Position numbers and translations under genes: made by a program
Source of the DNA: Bailinhaonella thermotolerans
GTDB taxonomy: Bacteria > Actinomycetota > Actinomycetes > Streptosporangiales > Streptosporangiaceae
Length of the DNA: 64,000 bases
Direction: 5' to 3'
NCBI RefSeq assembly: GCF_003594875.1
Contig: NZ_QZEY01000002.1
Coordinates: forward strand, 434,001-498,000
Shown: piece after piece, positions 52,701-61,545 of the stretch
How positions within the stretch are numbered: the stretch's first letter is position 1
How the letters are laid out: every line of letters begins with the position of its first letter
Notes under the pieces: generated by a model
Told to the model about the DNA's origin: nothing
The model's database searches: none
The model's input: only the letters and a program-made list of their open reading frames with translations

Positions 52701-53996
52701 ATGACGCGGACAGGCACGGAGTGGCGGAACTGGGCCGGCAACCAGCGTGCCGTGGCGGCCGAGGTGCGGACGCCGCGGTCCACCGAGGAGGTGGCGCGGG
52801 CCGTGCTCGACGCCGCGGAGCGCGGGCTGCGCGTGCGCATGGTGGGGACCGGGCACTCGTTCACCGACATCGCGGCGACGGACGGGATGATGCTGCGGCC
52901 GCACGGGCTGACCGCGATCCGCTCGTGCGGGCCGGACCGCGTCACGGTCGAGGCGGGGCTGCCGCTCAAGGAGCTGAACCGCTACCTGGACGGGCGCGGC
53001 CTCGCGCTGGCCAACATGGGCGACATCACCGAGCAGACGGTCTCGGGGGCGATCCAGACCGGCACGCACGGGACCGGGCGCGAGATCGGCGGGCTCGCCG
53101 ACCAGGTCCTGGAACTGGAGCTCGTGCTGGCCGACGGGTCTGTGGTGACGTGCGGGCCCGGTGAGGACCTGTTCGACGCCGCGCGGGTCGGGCTCGGCGC
53201 GCTCGGGGTCGTGACGGCCGTGACGTTCCGGGCCGAGCCGGCGTTCCTGCTGCGCGCCGTCGAGGAGCCGATGCGGTTCTCCGAGATGCTGGGGCGGCTC
53301 GACGAGCTGACCGAGCGGAACGAGCACCTGGACTTCTACTGGTTCCCGCACACCGACGGGTGCGCGACCAAGCGCAACAACCGCTGCGCCGGACCGGCCC
53401 GCCCGCCGAGCGCGTTCAAGACGTGGCTGGACAAGAGCTTCCTGCAGAACACGGTCTTCGGCGCCGCGTGCGCGCTGGGGGCGCGGTTCCCCGCCGTGAT
53501 CAAGCCGGTGAACCGGGTGTCGGCGAGGCTGATGGCCGGCAGCGTCTACAGCGACGTGTCGCACAAGGTGTTCACGTCGCGGCGTGACGTGCGCTTCCTG
53601 GAGCAGGAGTACGCCATCCCGCGCGAACGGCTCGGCGAGGCCCTGCGAGCCGTACGCGACGTGGTGGAGAGCGGGCCCTGGCGGATCGGGTTCCCCGTCG
53701 AGGTGCGCGTGACGCCGCCGAGCGACGCCTGGCTGTCCACGGCGTACGGCCGCGCGAGCGCCTACATCGCCTGCCACGTCTACCGGGAGACCCCGAACGA
53801 GGCGTACTTCCGCGCGGTCGAGGAGATCATGGTCTCCATGGACGGCCGCCCGCACTGGGGCAAGCTGCACACGCGCGACGCGTCCTACCTCGGCAAGGTA
53901 TATCCGCGTTTCACCGACTTCGTGGCCATGCGGAACCGCCTCGACCCGGAACGCCGGTTCACCAACGCCTATCTGGACCGGATTCTGGGGAGCTGA
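52701..53996 (+). CDS. FAD-linked sugar-lactone oxidase-like protein (ALO/GulLO type)
   Basis: A 431-residue VAO-fold flavoprotein. The FAD-binding domain has VGTGHSFTDIAATDGMML, where the His of GHS (about residue 52) carries covalent FAD in this family, and SGAIQTGTHGTGREIGGLAD. The substrate domain (ALO type) closes with RPHWGKLHTRDASYLGKVYP, matching the HWGK signature. Likely substrates are aldonolactones or alditols. No ribosome-binding site precedes the ATG at 52701, so initiation may be weak or leaderless. Confidence 0.9.
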   Translation: MTRTGTEWRNWAGNQRAVAAEVRTPRSTEEVARAVLDAAERGLRVRMVGTGHSFTDIAATDGMMLRPHGLTAIRSCGPDRVTVEAGLPLKELNRYLDGRGLALANMGDITEQTVSGAIQTGTHGTGREIGGLADQVLELELVLADGSVVTCGPGEDLFDAARVGLGALGVVTAVTFRAEPAFLLRAVEEPMRFSEMLGRLDELTERNEHLDFYWFPHTDGCATKRNNRCAGPARPPSAFKTWLDKSFLQNTVFGAACALGARFPAVIKPVNRVSARLMAGSVYSDVSHKVFTSRRDVRFLEQEYAIPRERLGEALRAVRDVVESGPWRIGFPVEVRVTPPSDAWLSTAYGRASAYIACHVYRETPNEAYFRAVEEIMVSMDGRPHWGKLHTRDASYLGKVYPRFTDFVAMRNRLDPERRFTNAYLDRILGS

Positions 53997-54233
53997 GCAC
54001 GTCCTCGGCCGTCGATCACGCCCTCGGATGTACAGTCCGGTAGACGAGTTCCTCGCCGCCGCCTGGCCCGCCAGACGCAGCGAATCCCGCTAATTCGGAC
54101 CTATGCCGCGAAACTCCTAACCGACTCTTGCAGTATGTTCGGACATGCCGGGCGTGAAGCTGGCGGCGCGACCGGACGCGCGAGAGACTCGATGATCCGG
54201 GGGAAGAGTGAGCACGACGACGAAGGGACTCGC

Positions 54234-55535
54234 ATGCAGGAGCTCCGTCTCGTCGCGGTGAGCGAGGACGGCACCTACCTCGTGCTGGCGACGGCCGGCC
54301 GGGGTACGCGGTTCACGCTCCCCGTGGACGACCGGCTCCGAGCCGCGGTCCGAGGCAACTTCTCCCGTCTCGGCCAGTACGAGATCGAAGTGGAGAGTCC
54401 GTTGCGCCCCAAGGAGATCCAGGCTCGTATCCGTGCGGGTGAGACCGCCGAGGAGATCGCGGCCACCGCCGGCATCCCCGTCGAGCGGGTCCGCTGGTTC
54501 GAGGGTCCCGTGCTCCAGGAGCGGGAGTACATGGCCCAGCAGGCGCAACGCGTCCCCATCCGCTTCCCCGGCGCGTCCACGCCCGGCCCCGCGCTCGGCG
54601 AGCTCGTCGCCGAGCGGCTCGGCCGCACCGGCGTGCCCGCCGAGGAGATCGACTGGGACTCCCGCAAGCTGGACGACGGCACCTGGCGCGTGAAGCTGGG
54701 CTTCATCGCCGAGGGCCAGACCCGGCACGCCGAGTGGGTCTTCGACCCGCGCCGCCGCCACCTGGCGCCCGCCGACGACACCGCGGGCAAGCTCACGGCC
54801 GAGGAGTTCGACGGGTCGTTCCTGGAGGACGAGACCGTCACCCGGTTCGCGCCGCGCCTGGCCGCCAAGCTCCAGCCCGTGCCGCCGCTCCAGCCGGTGC
54901 CCGCGGCCCCGCTCCGCGAGGAGCCGCCCGCCACCGAGCCGCCGCGCGTCTCCGACCCGATCGCCGACGCCATGCAGGTGGTGGCCGAGCCCGCCCCCGA
55001 GCCGGTCCCCGACCCGGTGCCGCATCCCGCTCCCCCGGCGGACGAGCCCGCGCGCCCCGCGATGGTCATCGAGGACCCGGTCCCCCTGTCGCGCCCGCGT
55101 CCCCACATGCCGCCCCCGGCCCTCCACGAGGAGCCCGCCCCGGCGCCCAAGATCACCCCGGCTCCGGCTCCCGCGGCGCAGCCCAAGCCCGCCCAGCCCA
55201 AGCCCGCGGCGCCCGCGGCGAGCGCCAAGCCGGTGACCCCGGTGGCGTCCCCGCCCCCGGCCGACAAGCCCGCGCCCAAGCCGGCCGCCAAGCCCGCGAA
55301 GCCGCAGGCGGCCCCCGCCGCGTCGGCCAAGCCCGCGCCCGCCAAGCCCAAGCCGGCCCCGGAGGAGCCCGCCGAGGAGGCGCAGGCCGCGGAGACGGAC
55401 CAGAAGGACCAGAAGGACCAGCCCCAGCAGCCGCAGCAGGCCCGTCCCGCCCGCAAGGCCGCCGGCGGCCGGGGCCGCCGCGCCTCCGTCCCCACCTGGG
55501 ACGAGATCATGTTCGGCGCCCGCCGCCAGGACTGA
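54234..55535 (+). CDS. sepH: SepH cell-division protein (DUF3071)
   Basis: A 433-residue protein. The N-terminal DUF3071 domain (1-170) begins MQELRLVAVSEDGTYLVLAT and contains the helix-turn-helix EIQARIRAGETAEEIAATAG, with VERVRWFEGPV. In Streptomyces this domain lets SepH bind and stabilise FtsZ at septa. A long disordered Pro/Ala/Lys linker (about 215-400) leads to the conserved C-terminal motif VPTWDEIMFGARR. The ATG at 54234 has AAGGGA upstream; an in-frame start at 54135 is unlikely. The gene faces the repeat-rich interval. Confidence 0.92.
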   Translation: MQELRLVAVSEDGTYLVLATAGRGTRFTLPVDDRLRAAVRGNFSRLGQYEIEVESPLRPKEIQARIRAGETAEEIAATAGIPVERVRWFEGPVLQEREYMAQQAQRVPIRFPGASTPGPALGELVAERLGRTGVPAEEIDWDSRKLDDGTWRVKLGFIAEGQTRHAEWVFDPRRRHLAPADDTAGKLTAEEFDGSFLEDETVTRFAPRLAAKLQPVPPLQPVPAAPLREEPPATEPPRVSDPIADAMQVVAEPAPEPVPDPVPHPAPPADEPARPAMVIEDPVPLSRPRPHMPPPALHEEPAPAPKITPAPAPAAQPKPAQPKPAAPAASAKPVTPVASPPPADKPAPKPAAKPAKPQAAPAASAKPAPAKPKPAPEEPAEEAQAAETDQKDQKDQPQQPQQARPARKAAGGRGRRASVPTWDEIMFGARRQD

Positions 55536-55978
55536 CCCCCCGGCCCCGCGCGGCTCCGAGCACGACCCTGCCGGGCCGTACGACCGCGGCGCGAGAAGGG
55601 CGGGTCACGTGGTGCGGAGAGCGGCAGGGCGGCACCGCCGCGCCGGCCCCGGGCGTAACCTCTCGCGCCCGGCGGGAGAACGGCCGAGCGGAGGCGGACC
55701 GTCCACCGAACCCCAAGCGGAGACCGGTATCTCCCTGGGACACCGCGCCGGCCACACGACCCCGCGTCCGCACGAGTGACCCCTCACACCGATCACTCGA
55801 TCTCGATCCCGCAGTTCCCCCCATACGTTGATCGGCGCGGCGAAGGGCCGGTCACCCGGACGTACGCCAGAGGCGCCGCCGGAAGTCGCCGCCGGGAAGT
55901 CCCCCGCACCCGCGTGCCCCCTCGCGCCCAACCCGAGATGGTCGGCCCGCCCCCGAAACCCCCGATGTCGCCTCGCCC

Positions 55979-56070
55979 CCCGGGCCCCGGCTCCCAGCTC
56001 CCGGCCCCCGGCTCCCGGCTCCCGGCCCCAGGCTCCCGGCTCCCGGCACCGGCATCGGCACCGGCACCGG
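55979..56070. repeat. GGCTCCCGGC-type microsatellite
   Basis: Imperfect copies of GGCTCCCGGC and CCGGCACCGGCA run for about 90 bp. They are probably slippage-derived; no coding role is supported. Confidence 0.7.
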
Positions 56071-56207
56071 CCACTGGCGAGCGAACACAGGTCCCGGCGG
56101 CCCCGCACCGCGCTAGATCCCTCCCGCCCGGCACCACCTGAGGCTCCGGCGCGAACCACGAACCGCCGCGACGCGAGGACCGGGGACGACCGACGCGCCG
56201 ACCCCAA

Positions 56208-56272
56208 CTCTCGCCGTGATCATGCAGTTTTAATCACACAGTGTGCGCAAAACTGCATGATCACGGCGAGAG
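56208..56272. repeat. 65-bp hairpin element, copy 1
   Basis: Two 24-base arms (56208-56231 and 56249-56272) are perfect reverse complements around a 17-base loop. The inner arm ends TGATCATGCAGTTTT; the loop itself holds CACACAGTGTG. Copy 2 at 56707-56771 has the same design with the loop reverse-complemented. The arms contain the palindrome TGATCA. Confidence 0.95.
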
Positions 56273-56291
56273 AAGGCCACGGGGCGAGGAA

Positions 56292-56640
56292 AAGCGGCGC
56301 ACGCGAGGCGGAGCGCGGAAGAGCCGCACACACGGAGATGGAGCACCGAAGAGCCGCGCACACGAAGGCGAGACGCGGAAAGGCCGCGCACACGAAGACG
56401 AAGCGCGGAAGAACCGCGCACACGGAGACGGGACACGGGAGAGCCGCACACACGGAGACGGAGCACCGAAGAGCCGCGCACACGAAGGCGAGGCACGGAA
56501 AGGTCGCGCACACGAAGACGGGACACGGGAGAGCCGCGCACACGGAGACGGAGCACCGAAGAGCCGGGCACGCGAAGGCGAGGCGCGGAAAGGGCCGCGC
56601 GCACGGAGGCGAAGCGCGCCAGAGCCGCGTGCGGGGAGGC
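56292..56640. repeat. 30-bp tandem array, about 11 units
   Basis: Head-to-tail units begin at 56322 and recur every 30 bp (56352, 56382, and so on to 56562), with a one-base insertion near 56592 and decayed edges. Typical units start AGCCGCGCACACGGAGACGG or AGCCGCGCACACGAAGGCGA. Four unit types recur in the order A-B-C-D, A-B-C/D, A-B, giving a higher-order period of about 90-120 bp. There are no unique spacers. The plus frame would read 10-residue RAAHTETEHR-like repeats. Confidence 0.9.
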
Positions 56641-56706
56641 GGCCGTGGGAGGAGCGGGGCGTGAGGGAGAGCGGCATAGAGGGGGGAGGAGGATGTTCCC
56701 GGCTCT

Positions 56707-56771
56707 CCTTCGCGGTGATCATGCAGTTTTGAGCACAACGTGTGATTAAAACTGCATGATCACCGCGAAGG
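56707..56771. repeat. 65-bp hairpin element, copy 2 (inverted)
   Basis: Arms at 56707-56730 and 56748-56771 pair perfectly over 24 bp with a 17-base loop. Relative to copy 1, arm positions 2, 3 and 8 differ, and every change is matched in the partner arm. The loop is about 14/17 identical to the reverse complement of the copy 1 loop, so the element is inserted in the opposite direction. Confidence 0.95.
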
Positions 56772-56983
56772 GGGAGGGACGGGAGGGGAGGGCCTGGCGG
56801 GCGGGTGCCGCCCTGGGCTCGCCTCCGCCGCACGGCCGCCGGCGGGGCCGGGCCGTGGCCGGAGGCGGGACGCGTCTTCGCGGCGATCGCGCGGTTCCCG
56901 GGCCTCGGAGGCCTGAACCGGAGCGGCCGGCGCCGGTGTGAGGGCTTCCGGGGCCGGGGGCGGGTCGCTCAGGGGCGGGTCGC

Positions 56984-59008
56984 TCAGGGGCGGGACGGGG
57001 GGTCGGGGGCGAGGAAGGGGGTGATCCAGGCGGGGGTCACGGCGGCGGCGAAGGCGACGGCCTGGTCGGTGTCCACGTCGAGGGCGGTGTAGCCGCCGGA
57101 GCCCGCACCCACGCCGGCGATGACCGAGACCACGCCCGACTGACGCTGGAACCACGTCTGGCGGAGGGTCCACCCGACGACGGCGCGGCGTTCCACCACG
57201 GCCTGGGCGCGGCGGAGGGAGCCGGAGCGGACCGAGAGGCGGGTGCCGTCGAAGCCGTGGCCGAGCTGGCGGTAGCGGTCCAGGCCCAGCGGGACGCCCA
57301 GGAGAGCGAGGACGACGCCGGCCGCCAGGAGCGGGGTGAAGCGGAGGAGGAGCCCGGCCAGGGCGGCGGCGAGCCAGGGGGCCACGGCGCGGAAGAGGCG
57401 GCGGCGCAGCGCGGCGGGCGGGTGGGGCAGGAGCTCGCCGGTGAACGGGCCGGCCACGAGCTCGGCCACCGCCAGGGCGGCGCGGCGCGGGGCCACCGGC
57501 AGGAGCTGGCCCCGGGTCTCGGAGTCGCCGAGGCCCGCCACGATGGCCCACAGGCGCACCACCTTGGCCTTGCGCTCCAGGACGCCGTCCACGATCTCGT
57601 ATCCCCGGACGCGGCGGTGCTCCAGGGACACGCTGCGGCGGGTGACCAGCCCGCGCTCGGCCACCAGCGACGCCCCGCGTGAGCGGAGGGTGAAGTCCCA
57701 GTTGAAGACGGCGTACATGATCGTGCCCGCGACCGGCATGAGCAGGACCAGCAGGACCGCGGCGCAGACCAGCAGCACGGGGTTGTCCCGCACCCATTCG
57801 TACGCCCGGAACGCCTGCTCGCGGTCCACGCCCAGCTCGTCGGTGAGCTGGTACAGCACGCCGATGGCGCTGCCCAGCACGGCGAACGGCGTCAGCAGGT
57901 ACGCCCCGGACAGCGGGCCGTAGCGCAGCCACGCGCGGGGGGCGCGGGCCAGGACGGGCTCCTCGCCGCCCTCCTCGGGGCGGGCCACGTGGGCGCCGGA
58001 CGGCACGGGCGCGAGCCGCAGCAGCAGGCCGCGCAGCCGTTCGGCCTCGTCCGGGGTGACGCCGTTGAGCTCGCCCTCCTGAGCCTCCTCGCCGCTCGCG
58101 CCGGTGTCGATGCGCACGACGACGAGGCCGAGCAGGCGGTGCAGCGGGGTCGCGCTCACGTCCACGCCGCGCACCCGCTCCAGCGGGATCGTGCGGACCG
58201 AGCGCGAGATGAACTGGCGGGTGAGCTCCAGCCGGTCCCCGGCGACCTGGTAGGTGAACGTCGCCCAGCGGATGACCGCGTAGACGACCGTGCCGAACAC
58301 GCCCAGCGCCGCGAACCCGAACGAGACCGGCGAGAACCCGCCGAAGAACAGCACGCCCACGAGCGGCAGGAAGATCGACGGCAGCATGCGCACCGGGTCG
58401 ATGAGCAGCACCCGCGGGCTCAGCCGGTGGGTCGGGTAGGCGAAGACCGGGGGCGTGTCGCCGTACGGCGAGGACACCCGCTCCGGCGGCGCGTAGGGCG
58501 GCGGCTCCAAGCCGAGCAGGTACGGCGCGCCCTCCGCCCCCGGCCGCACCGGGGGCGGAACCTGCCCGGGCCGCCCCGGGCCCGGACCGGGCGGGGCCGT
58601 ACCGGGCGGAACCGCCGCACCCGGCGGAACCGGGACACCGGGCGGAACCGGGACACCGGGCGGAACCGGGACACCAGCCGGAACGGACGGGACCGGCGAA
58701 GCAGACGGTCCCGGCGCGCCAGAGGGCATCGGCGCCCCCGGGGGCGCGGGCGTGACCGGGGGTTCCTCGTCTCCGGCCGCGGCGGGCGCGTCGGCGGCCT
58801 CCGCCCCCCGGCCGGCCTCCGCCCCCTGGCCGGTCCCGTTGCTCTGGGCGTCGCCGTACGGCCGCGCGCTCCCGGGGGCCTCGCCGGAGCCGGAGCCGGG
58901 CCCGGACTCGGGGCCGGGCTCGGGGCCGGGCTCGGGCGGCGCGGCGGAGGCGGAGGCGTCCGGGGGGAGGGGTTCGCGGCGGGGCGGCGGGCCCGGGGCG
59001 TCGGTCAC
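56984..59008 (-). CDS. YdbT-like multi-PH-domain membrane protein
   Basis: A 674-residue protein. Residues 1-175 are Pro/Gly/Ala-rich and include three VPVPPG repeats. From about 190 there are paired membrane segments (LPSIFLPLVGVLFFGG; LLVCAAVLLVLLMPVAGTIM; LAAALAGLLLRFTPLLAAGV), each followed by a bacterial PH (bPH2) domain. Examples are YQVAGDRLELTRQFISRSVR, RGASLVAERGLVTRRSVSLE and TRLSVRSGSLRRAQAVVERR. Bacillus YdbS/YdbT have the same two-gene layout and are tied to resistance to membrane-active peptides; a similar role is inference. The GTG overlaps the YdbS-like stop (GTGA). Confidence 0.85.
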   Translation of the reverse strand: MTDAPGPPPRREPLPPDASASAAPPEPGPEPGPESGPGSGSGEAPGSARPYGDAQSNGTGQGAEAGRGAEAADAPAAAGDEEPPVTPAPPGAPMPSGAPGPSASPVPSVPAGVPVPPGVPVPPGVPVPPGAAVPPGTAPPGPGPGRPGQVPPPVRPGAEGAPYLLGLEPPPYAPPERVSSPYGDTPPVFAYPTHRLSPRVLLIDPVRMLPSIFLPLVGVLFFGGFSPVSFGFAALGVFGTVVYAVIRWATFTYQVAGDRLELTRQFISRSVRTIPLERVRGVDVSATPLHRLLGLVVVRIDTGASGEEAQEGELNGVTPDEAERLRGLLLRLAPVPSGAHVARPEEGGEEPVLARAPRAWLRYGPLSGAYLLTPFAVLGSAIGVLYQLTDELGVDREQAFRAYEWVRDNPVLLVCAAVLLVLLMPVAGTIMYAVFNWDFTLRSRGASLVAERGLVTRRSVSLEHRRVRGYEIVDGVLERKAKVVRLWAIVAGLGDSETRGQLLPVAPRRAALAVAELVAGPFTGELLPHPPAALRRRLFRAVAPWLAAALAGLLLRFTPLLAAGVVLALLGVPLGLDRYRQLGHGFDGTRLSVRSGSLRRAQAVVERRAVVGWTLRQTWFQRQSGVVSVIAGVGAGSGGYTALDVDTDQAVAFAAAVTPAWITPFLAPDPPSRP
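58623..58676. repeat. 18-bp tandem repeat in the YdbT-like leader
   Basis: Three near-identical 18-bp units GGCGGAACCGGGACACCG encode Pro-Val-Pro-Pro-Gly-Val repeats in the N-terminal cytoplasmic leader. The period keeps the frame. Confidence 0.85.
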
Positions 59009-59523
59009 GTGGCGTCGTCCCTGAGCTCGTGGGCGCGGACGGCGAGGTCCTCGGCCAGCCGGGCGGCGACGTCGTAGTCGAGGCCCTTGATCGAGGAGGA
59101 CCCGGCGTGGGAGGCGGTGCGGATCTCCAGGGTGGACAGGCCGAGGGCGCGCTCCAGCCACCCCTGCGTCTTGTCCACCGTCTGGATGCGGCTGACCGGC
59201 ACGAACACCCACTCGCGGCTGAACCAGCCGGACCGGGCGTAGACGACGTCCTCGGTCAGCTCCCAGCGGTGCACGGCGTAGCGCCACACCGGCTCGATCA
59301 CGACGAACGGCAGCAGCACGGCCCCGACGGCGATCGGCACCCACCAGACGTGCTCGACCAGCCAGTCCGGCAGCCAGGAGAACCGGCTGGAGTCGATCCA
59401 GGAGGCGGCGATCGCGGTGCCGCCCACGACGAGCACGAACCCGATGACGCTCTCGACGGCCCACTGCGCGACCGCCCGTTTCGACAGGCGATGCGCGGGT
59501 TCACGGAGTCGTACGGCTGTCAC
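59005..59523 (-). CDS. YdbS-like PH-domain membrane protein
   Basis: A 172-residue protein with two membrane segments (VESVIGFVLVVGGTAIAASW and WVPIAVGAVLLPFVVIEPVW) and one bPH2 domain (about 80-165: RWELTEDVVYARSGWFSREW, VPVSRIQTVDKTQGWLERAL, TLEIRTASHAGSSSIKGL). It is the small partner of the YdbT-like protein and overlaps it by 4 bp. The start is a GTG at 59523. Confidence 0.88.
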   Translation of the reverse strand: MTAVRLREPAHRLSKRAVAQWAVESVIGFVLVVGGTAIAASWIDSSRFSWLPDWLVEHVWWVPIAVGAVLLPFVVIEPVWRYAVHRWELTEDVVYARSGWFSREWVFVPVSRIQTVDKTQGWLERALGLSTLEIRTASHAGSSSIKGLDYDVAARLAEDLAVRAHELRDDAT

Positions 59524-59529
59524 GCCTCA

Positions 59530-59535
59530 AGCCTA
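59530..59535 (-). promoter_or_regulatory. candidate -10 element TAGGCT before the YdbS-like gene
   Basis: TAGGCT lies 6 bases before the GTG at 59523, which would place the transcription start at the initiation codon. TTGAGG sits between, but too close for a normal ribosome-binding site. Supports a leaderless transcript. Confidence 0.4.
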
Positions 59536-59651
59536 GAGCTTCTCAGCCGCGTGTCAGCGGATCACGGCGCGTATCAGCCCGCTGTCAGCGTCTCCCGGCA
59601 ACCTGGGCGCGTAATCCCCAAAGCGGCGAGAACGCGGAGGAATCCACTCAC

Positions 59652-60641
59652 ATGAGCTACGCGATCCAGGCCGAGGGCCTGGTCAAACGCTTCAAGGAGA
59701 CGACGGCGCTGGGGGGCGTGGACCTGTCCGCGCGGCCCGGGACGGTGCTGGGCCTGCTCGGCCCGAACGGCGCGGGCAAGACCACGGCGGTGCGGATCCT
59801 GGTCACCCTGCTGCGCCCGGACGCGGGCCGCGCCGAGGTGGGCGGGTACGACGTCGTCCGGCAGGCGCACCAGGCCCGGGCGATGATCGGCCTCACCGGG
59901 CAGTACGCCGCCGTGGACGAGACCCTGACCGGGGCGGAGAACCTGGTCATGATCGGCCGGCTGCTGGGCCTGTCCCGGCCGGACGCCCGGGCTCGGGCGC
60001 GGGAGCTGCTGGCGCGCTTCGGCCTGGCGGACGCGGCGGAGCGGGCCGCCAAGACGTACTCGGGCGGCATGCGGCGGCGTCTCGACCTGGCCGCCAGCCT
60101 GGTGGGGCGGCCGCGGGTGCTGTTCCTGGACGAGCCGACGACGGGCCTGGACCCGCACAGCCGCAACGCGCTGTGGGACATCGTGCGGGAGCTGGTGGCC
60201 GAGGACGTGACGGTGCTGCTGACCACGCAGTACCTCGACGAGGCCGACCGGCTCGCCGACGACATCGCGGTGGTGGACCACGGCCGGGTGATCGCGACCG
60301 GCACGCCGGCCGAGCTGAAGACGCGCACCGGCGGGCTGGTGCTGGAGGTGCGGCCGGCCGAGCCGGAGCGCCTGGACCTGGTGCTGGACGTCATGCGCGA
60401 GGTCATCGGCGCGCGGCCCGAGCTCGACGGCGGGCTCGCCGTCGCGGGAGTGAACGACCCGGCGGTGGTGCCGGCGATCGTGCGCCGCCTGGACGACCTG
60501 GGCGTGGTCGCGGCCGAGCTGTCGCTGCGCAGGTCGAGCCTGGACGAGGTGTTCCTGGCCCTGACCGGCCGGCGGGCGGCGGGCGCGGAGACGGAGCCGG
60601 AGGAGCCGGAGGAGACGGAGCTGGAAGGGGCGGGGGTATGA
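59652..60641 (+). CDS. DrrA-type ABC exporter ATP-binding protein
   Basis: A 329-residue ATPase of the daunorubicin-resistance family. It has Walker A GPNGAGKTTAV, GQYAAVDETLTGAENLVMIG, signature TYSGGMRRRLDLAASL, Walker B VLFLDEPTTGLDP and switch region TTQYLDEADRLAD. The C-terminal DrrA domain (about 230-310) is present, followed by an acidic tail EPEEPEETELE. GGAGG precedes the ATG. It overlaps the permease by 4 bp (ATGA). Confidence 0.92.
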   Translation: MSYAIQAEGLVKRFKETTALGGVDLSARPGTVLGLLGPNGAGKTTAVRILVTLLRPDAGRAEVGGYDVVRQAHQARAMIGLTGQYAAVDETLTGAENLVMIGRLLGLSRPDARARARELLARFGLADAAERAAKTYSGGMRRRLDLAASLVGRPRVLFLDEPTTGLDPHSRNALWDIVRELVAEDVTVLLTTQYLDEADRLADDIAVVDHGRVIATGTPAELKTRTGGLVLEVRPAEPERLDLVLDVMREVIGARPELDGGLAVAGVNDPAVVPAIVRRLDDLGVVAAELSLRRSSLDEVFLALTGRRAAGAETEPEEPEETELEGAGV

Positions 60642-61429
60642 GCGCGGTCACGGCCTCCCGGCGGGTCGGCCCGCTGGACACGGCGCGGCACACGATGACG
60701 CTGGCCTGGCGGGGGCTCGTGCAGATCAAGCACAACCCGATGGAGCTGCTCGACCTGAGCGTGCAGCCGATCATGTTCGTGCTGCTGTTCACGTACGTCT
60801 TCGGCGGCGCCATCGCCGGTTCCCCCGGCGAGTTCCTGCAGTGGGCGCTGCCCGGGATCATCGTGCAGAACGCGCTGTTCGCCACGCTCGCCACCGCCGT
60901 CGGGCTCAACGTGGACGTCGAGAAGGGCGTGTTCGACCGGCTGCGCAGCCTGCCGATCGCCCGGACCGCGCCGCTCACCGGCCGCGTCCTCGCCGACCTG
61001 GCCAAGCAGGTGTGGTCGCTGGCGCTGGTGCTCGCGATCGGCCTGGCCCTGGGCTTCCGGATCCAGACCGGGATCGGCGGCGTGCTCGCCTCCGCCGCGC
61101 TGCTGATCGTGGTCGCGCTCGCGATGTCGTGGATGTCGGTCCTGATCGGGCTCGCGGCGTCGAGCGTGGAGAAGGTGCAGATCTTCGCGTTCTCGCTGAT
61201 GCTCCCGCTGACCTTCACCAGCAGCGCGTTCGTGGACATCCGCACCATGCCCGGCCCGCTGGCCACCTGGGCCGAGGTCAACCCGGTGACGTACCTGTCG
61301 GACGCCATCCGCGGCCTGCTCCTGGGCGGTCCCGTCGCCGCCCCGGCCACCCGCGCCCTCCTGTGGTCCGCCGCGATCGCCGTGGTCTGCGCCCCGCTGG
61401 CGGTCCGCGCCTTCCGCCGCCGCGCCTGA
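60638..61429 (+). CDS. DrrB-type ABC exporter permease
   Basis: A 263-residue ABC-2 permease with six membrane segments. The coupling loop GVFDRLRSLPIARTAPLTGR follows segment 2, and the conserved FSLMLPLTFTSSAFVDIRTM is near the end. Together with the upstream ATPase it exports a hydrophobic compound or lipid; no biosynthetic genes are adjacent, so the substrate is unknown. Confidence 0.92.
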   Translation: MSAVTASRRVGPLDTARHTMTLAWRGLVQIKHNPMELLDLSVQPIMFVLLFTYVFGGAIAGSPGEFLQWALPGIIVQNALFATLATAVGLNVDVEKGVFDRLRSLPIARTAPLTGRVLADLAKQVWSLALVLAIGLALGFRIQTGIGGVLASAALLIVVALAMSWMSVLIGLAASSVEKVQIFAFSLMLPLTFTSSAFVDIRTMPGPLATWAEVNPVTYLSDAIRGLLLGGPVAAPATRALLWSAAIAVVCAPLAVRAFRRRA

Positions 61430-61545
61430 CCCCGCCCCGCCGTACGGCCGGCGCCCCGTCCCCGTGCCGTACGGCGGCGCGGGCGCATGATGCCCCGTGC
61501 CGTACGGCGGGCACCGGGCGCATGGCCCGTGCCGTACGGCGGGCG

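Larger units (their letters stand above)
55536..56983. other. 1.45-kb gene-free interval with structured repeats
   Basis: This lies between the 3' ends of sepH and the YdbT-like gene. Open frames cross it but none has a ribosome-binding site, recognised domain or consistent codon bias. It holds a GC-rich microsatellite, then a hairpin, a 30-bp array and a second hairpin in opposite orientation (each listed separately). The 55536-55975 part shows nothing recognisable beyond scattered GC-rich sequence. The array portion is visibly lower in GC and purine-rich on the plus strand. Confidence 0.75.

Noticed and set aside
56292-56640. Possible CRISPR array
   Set aside because: Units are contiguous 30-bp tandem copies without unique spacers, and no cas genes are present.
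55828-56664. Open frame with 10-residue RAAHTETEHR-like repeats (and reverse-strand VCAALRCSVS-like repeats)
   Set aside because: The 30-bp period keeps several frames open at once on both strands. There is no ribosome-binding site, start context or domain, and the frame runs through a hairpin arm.
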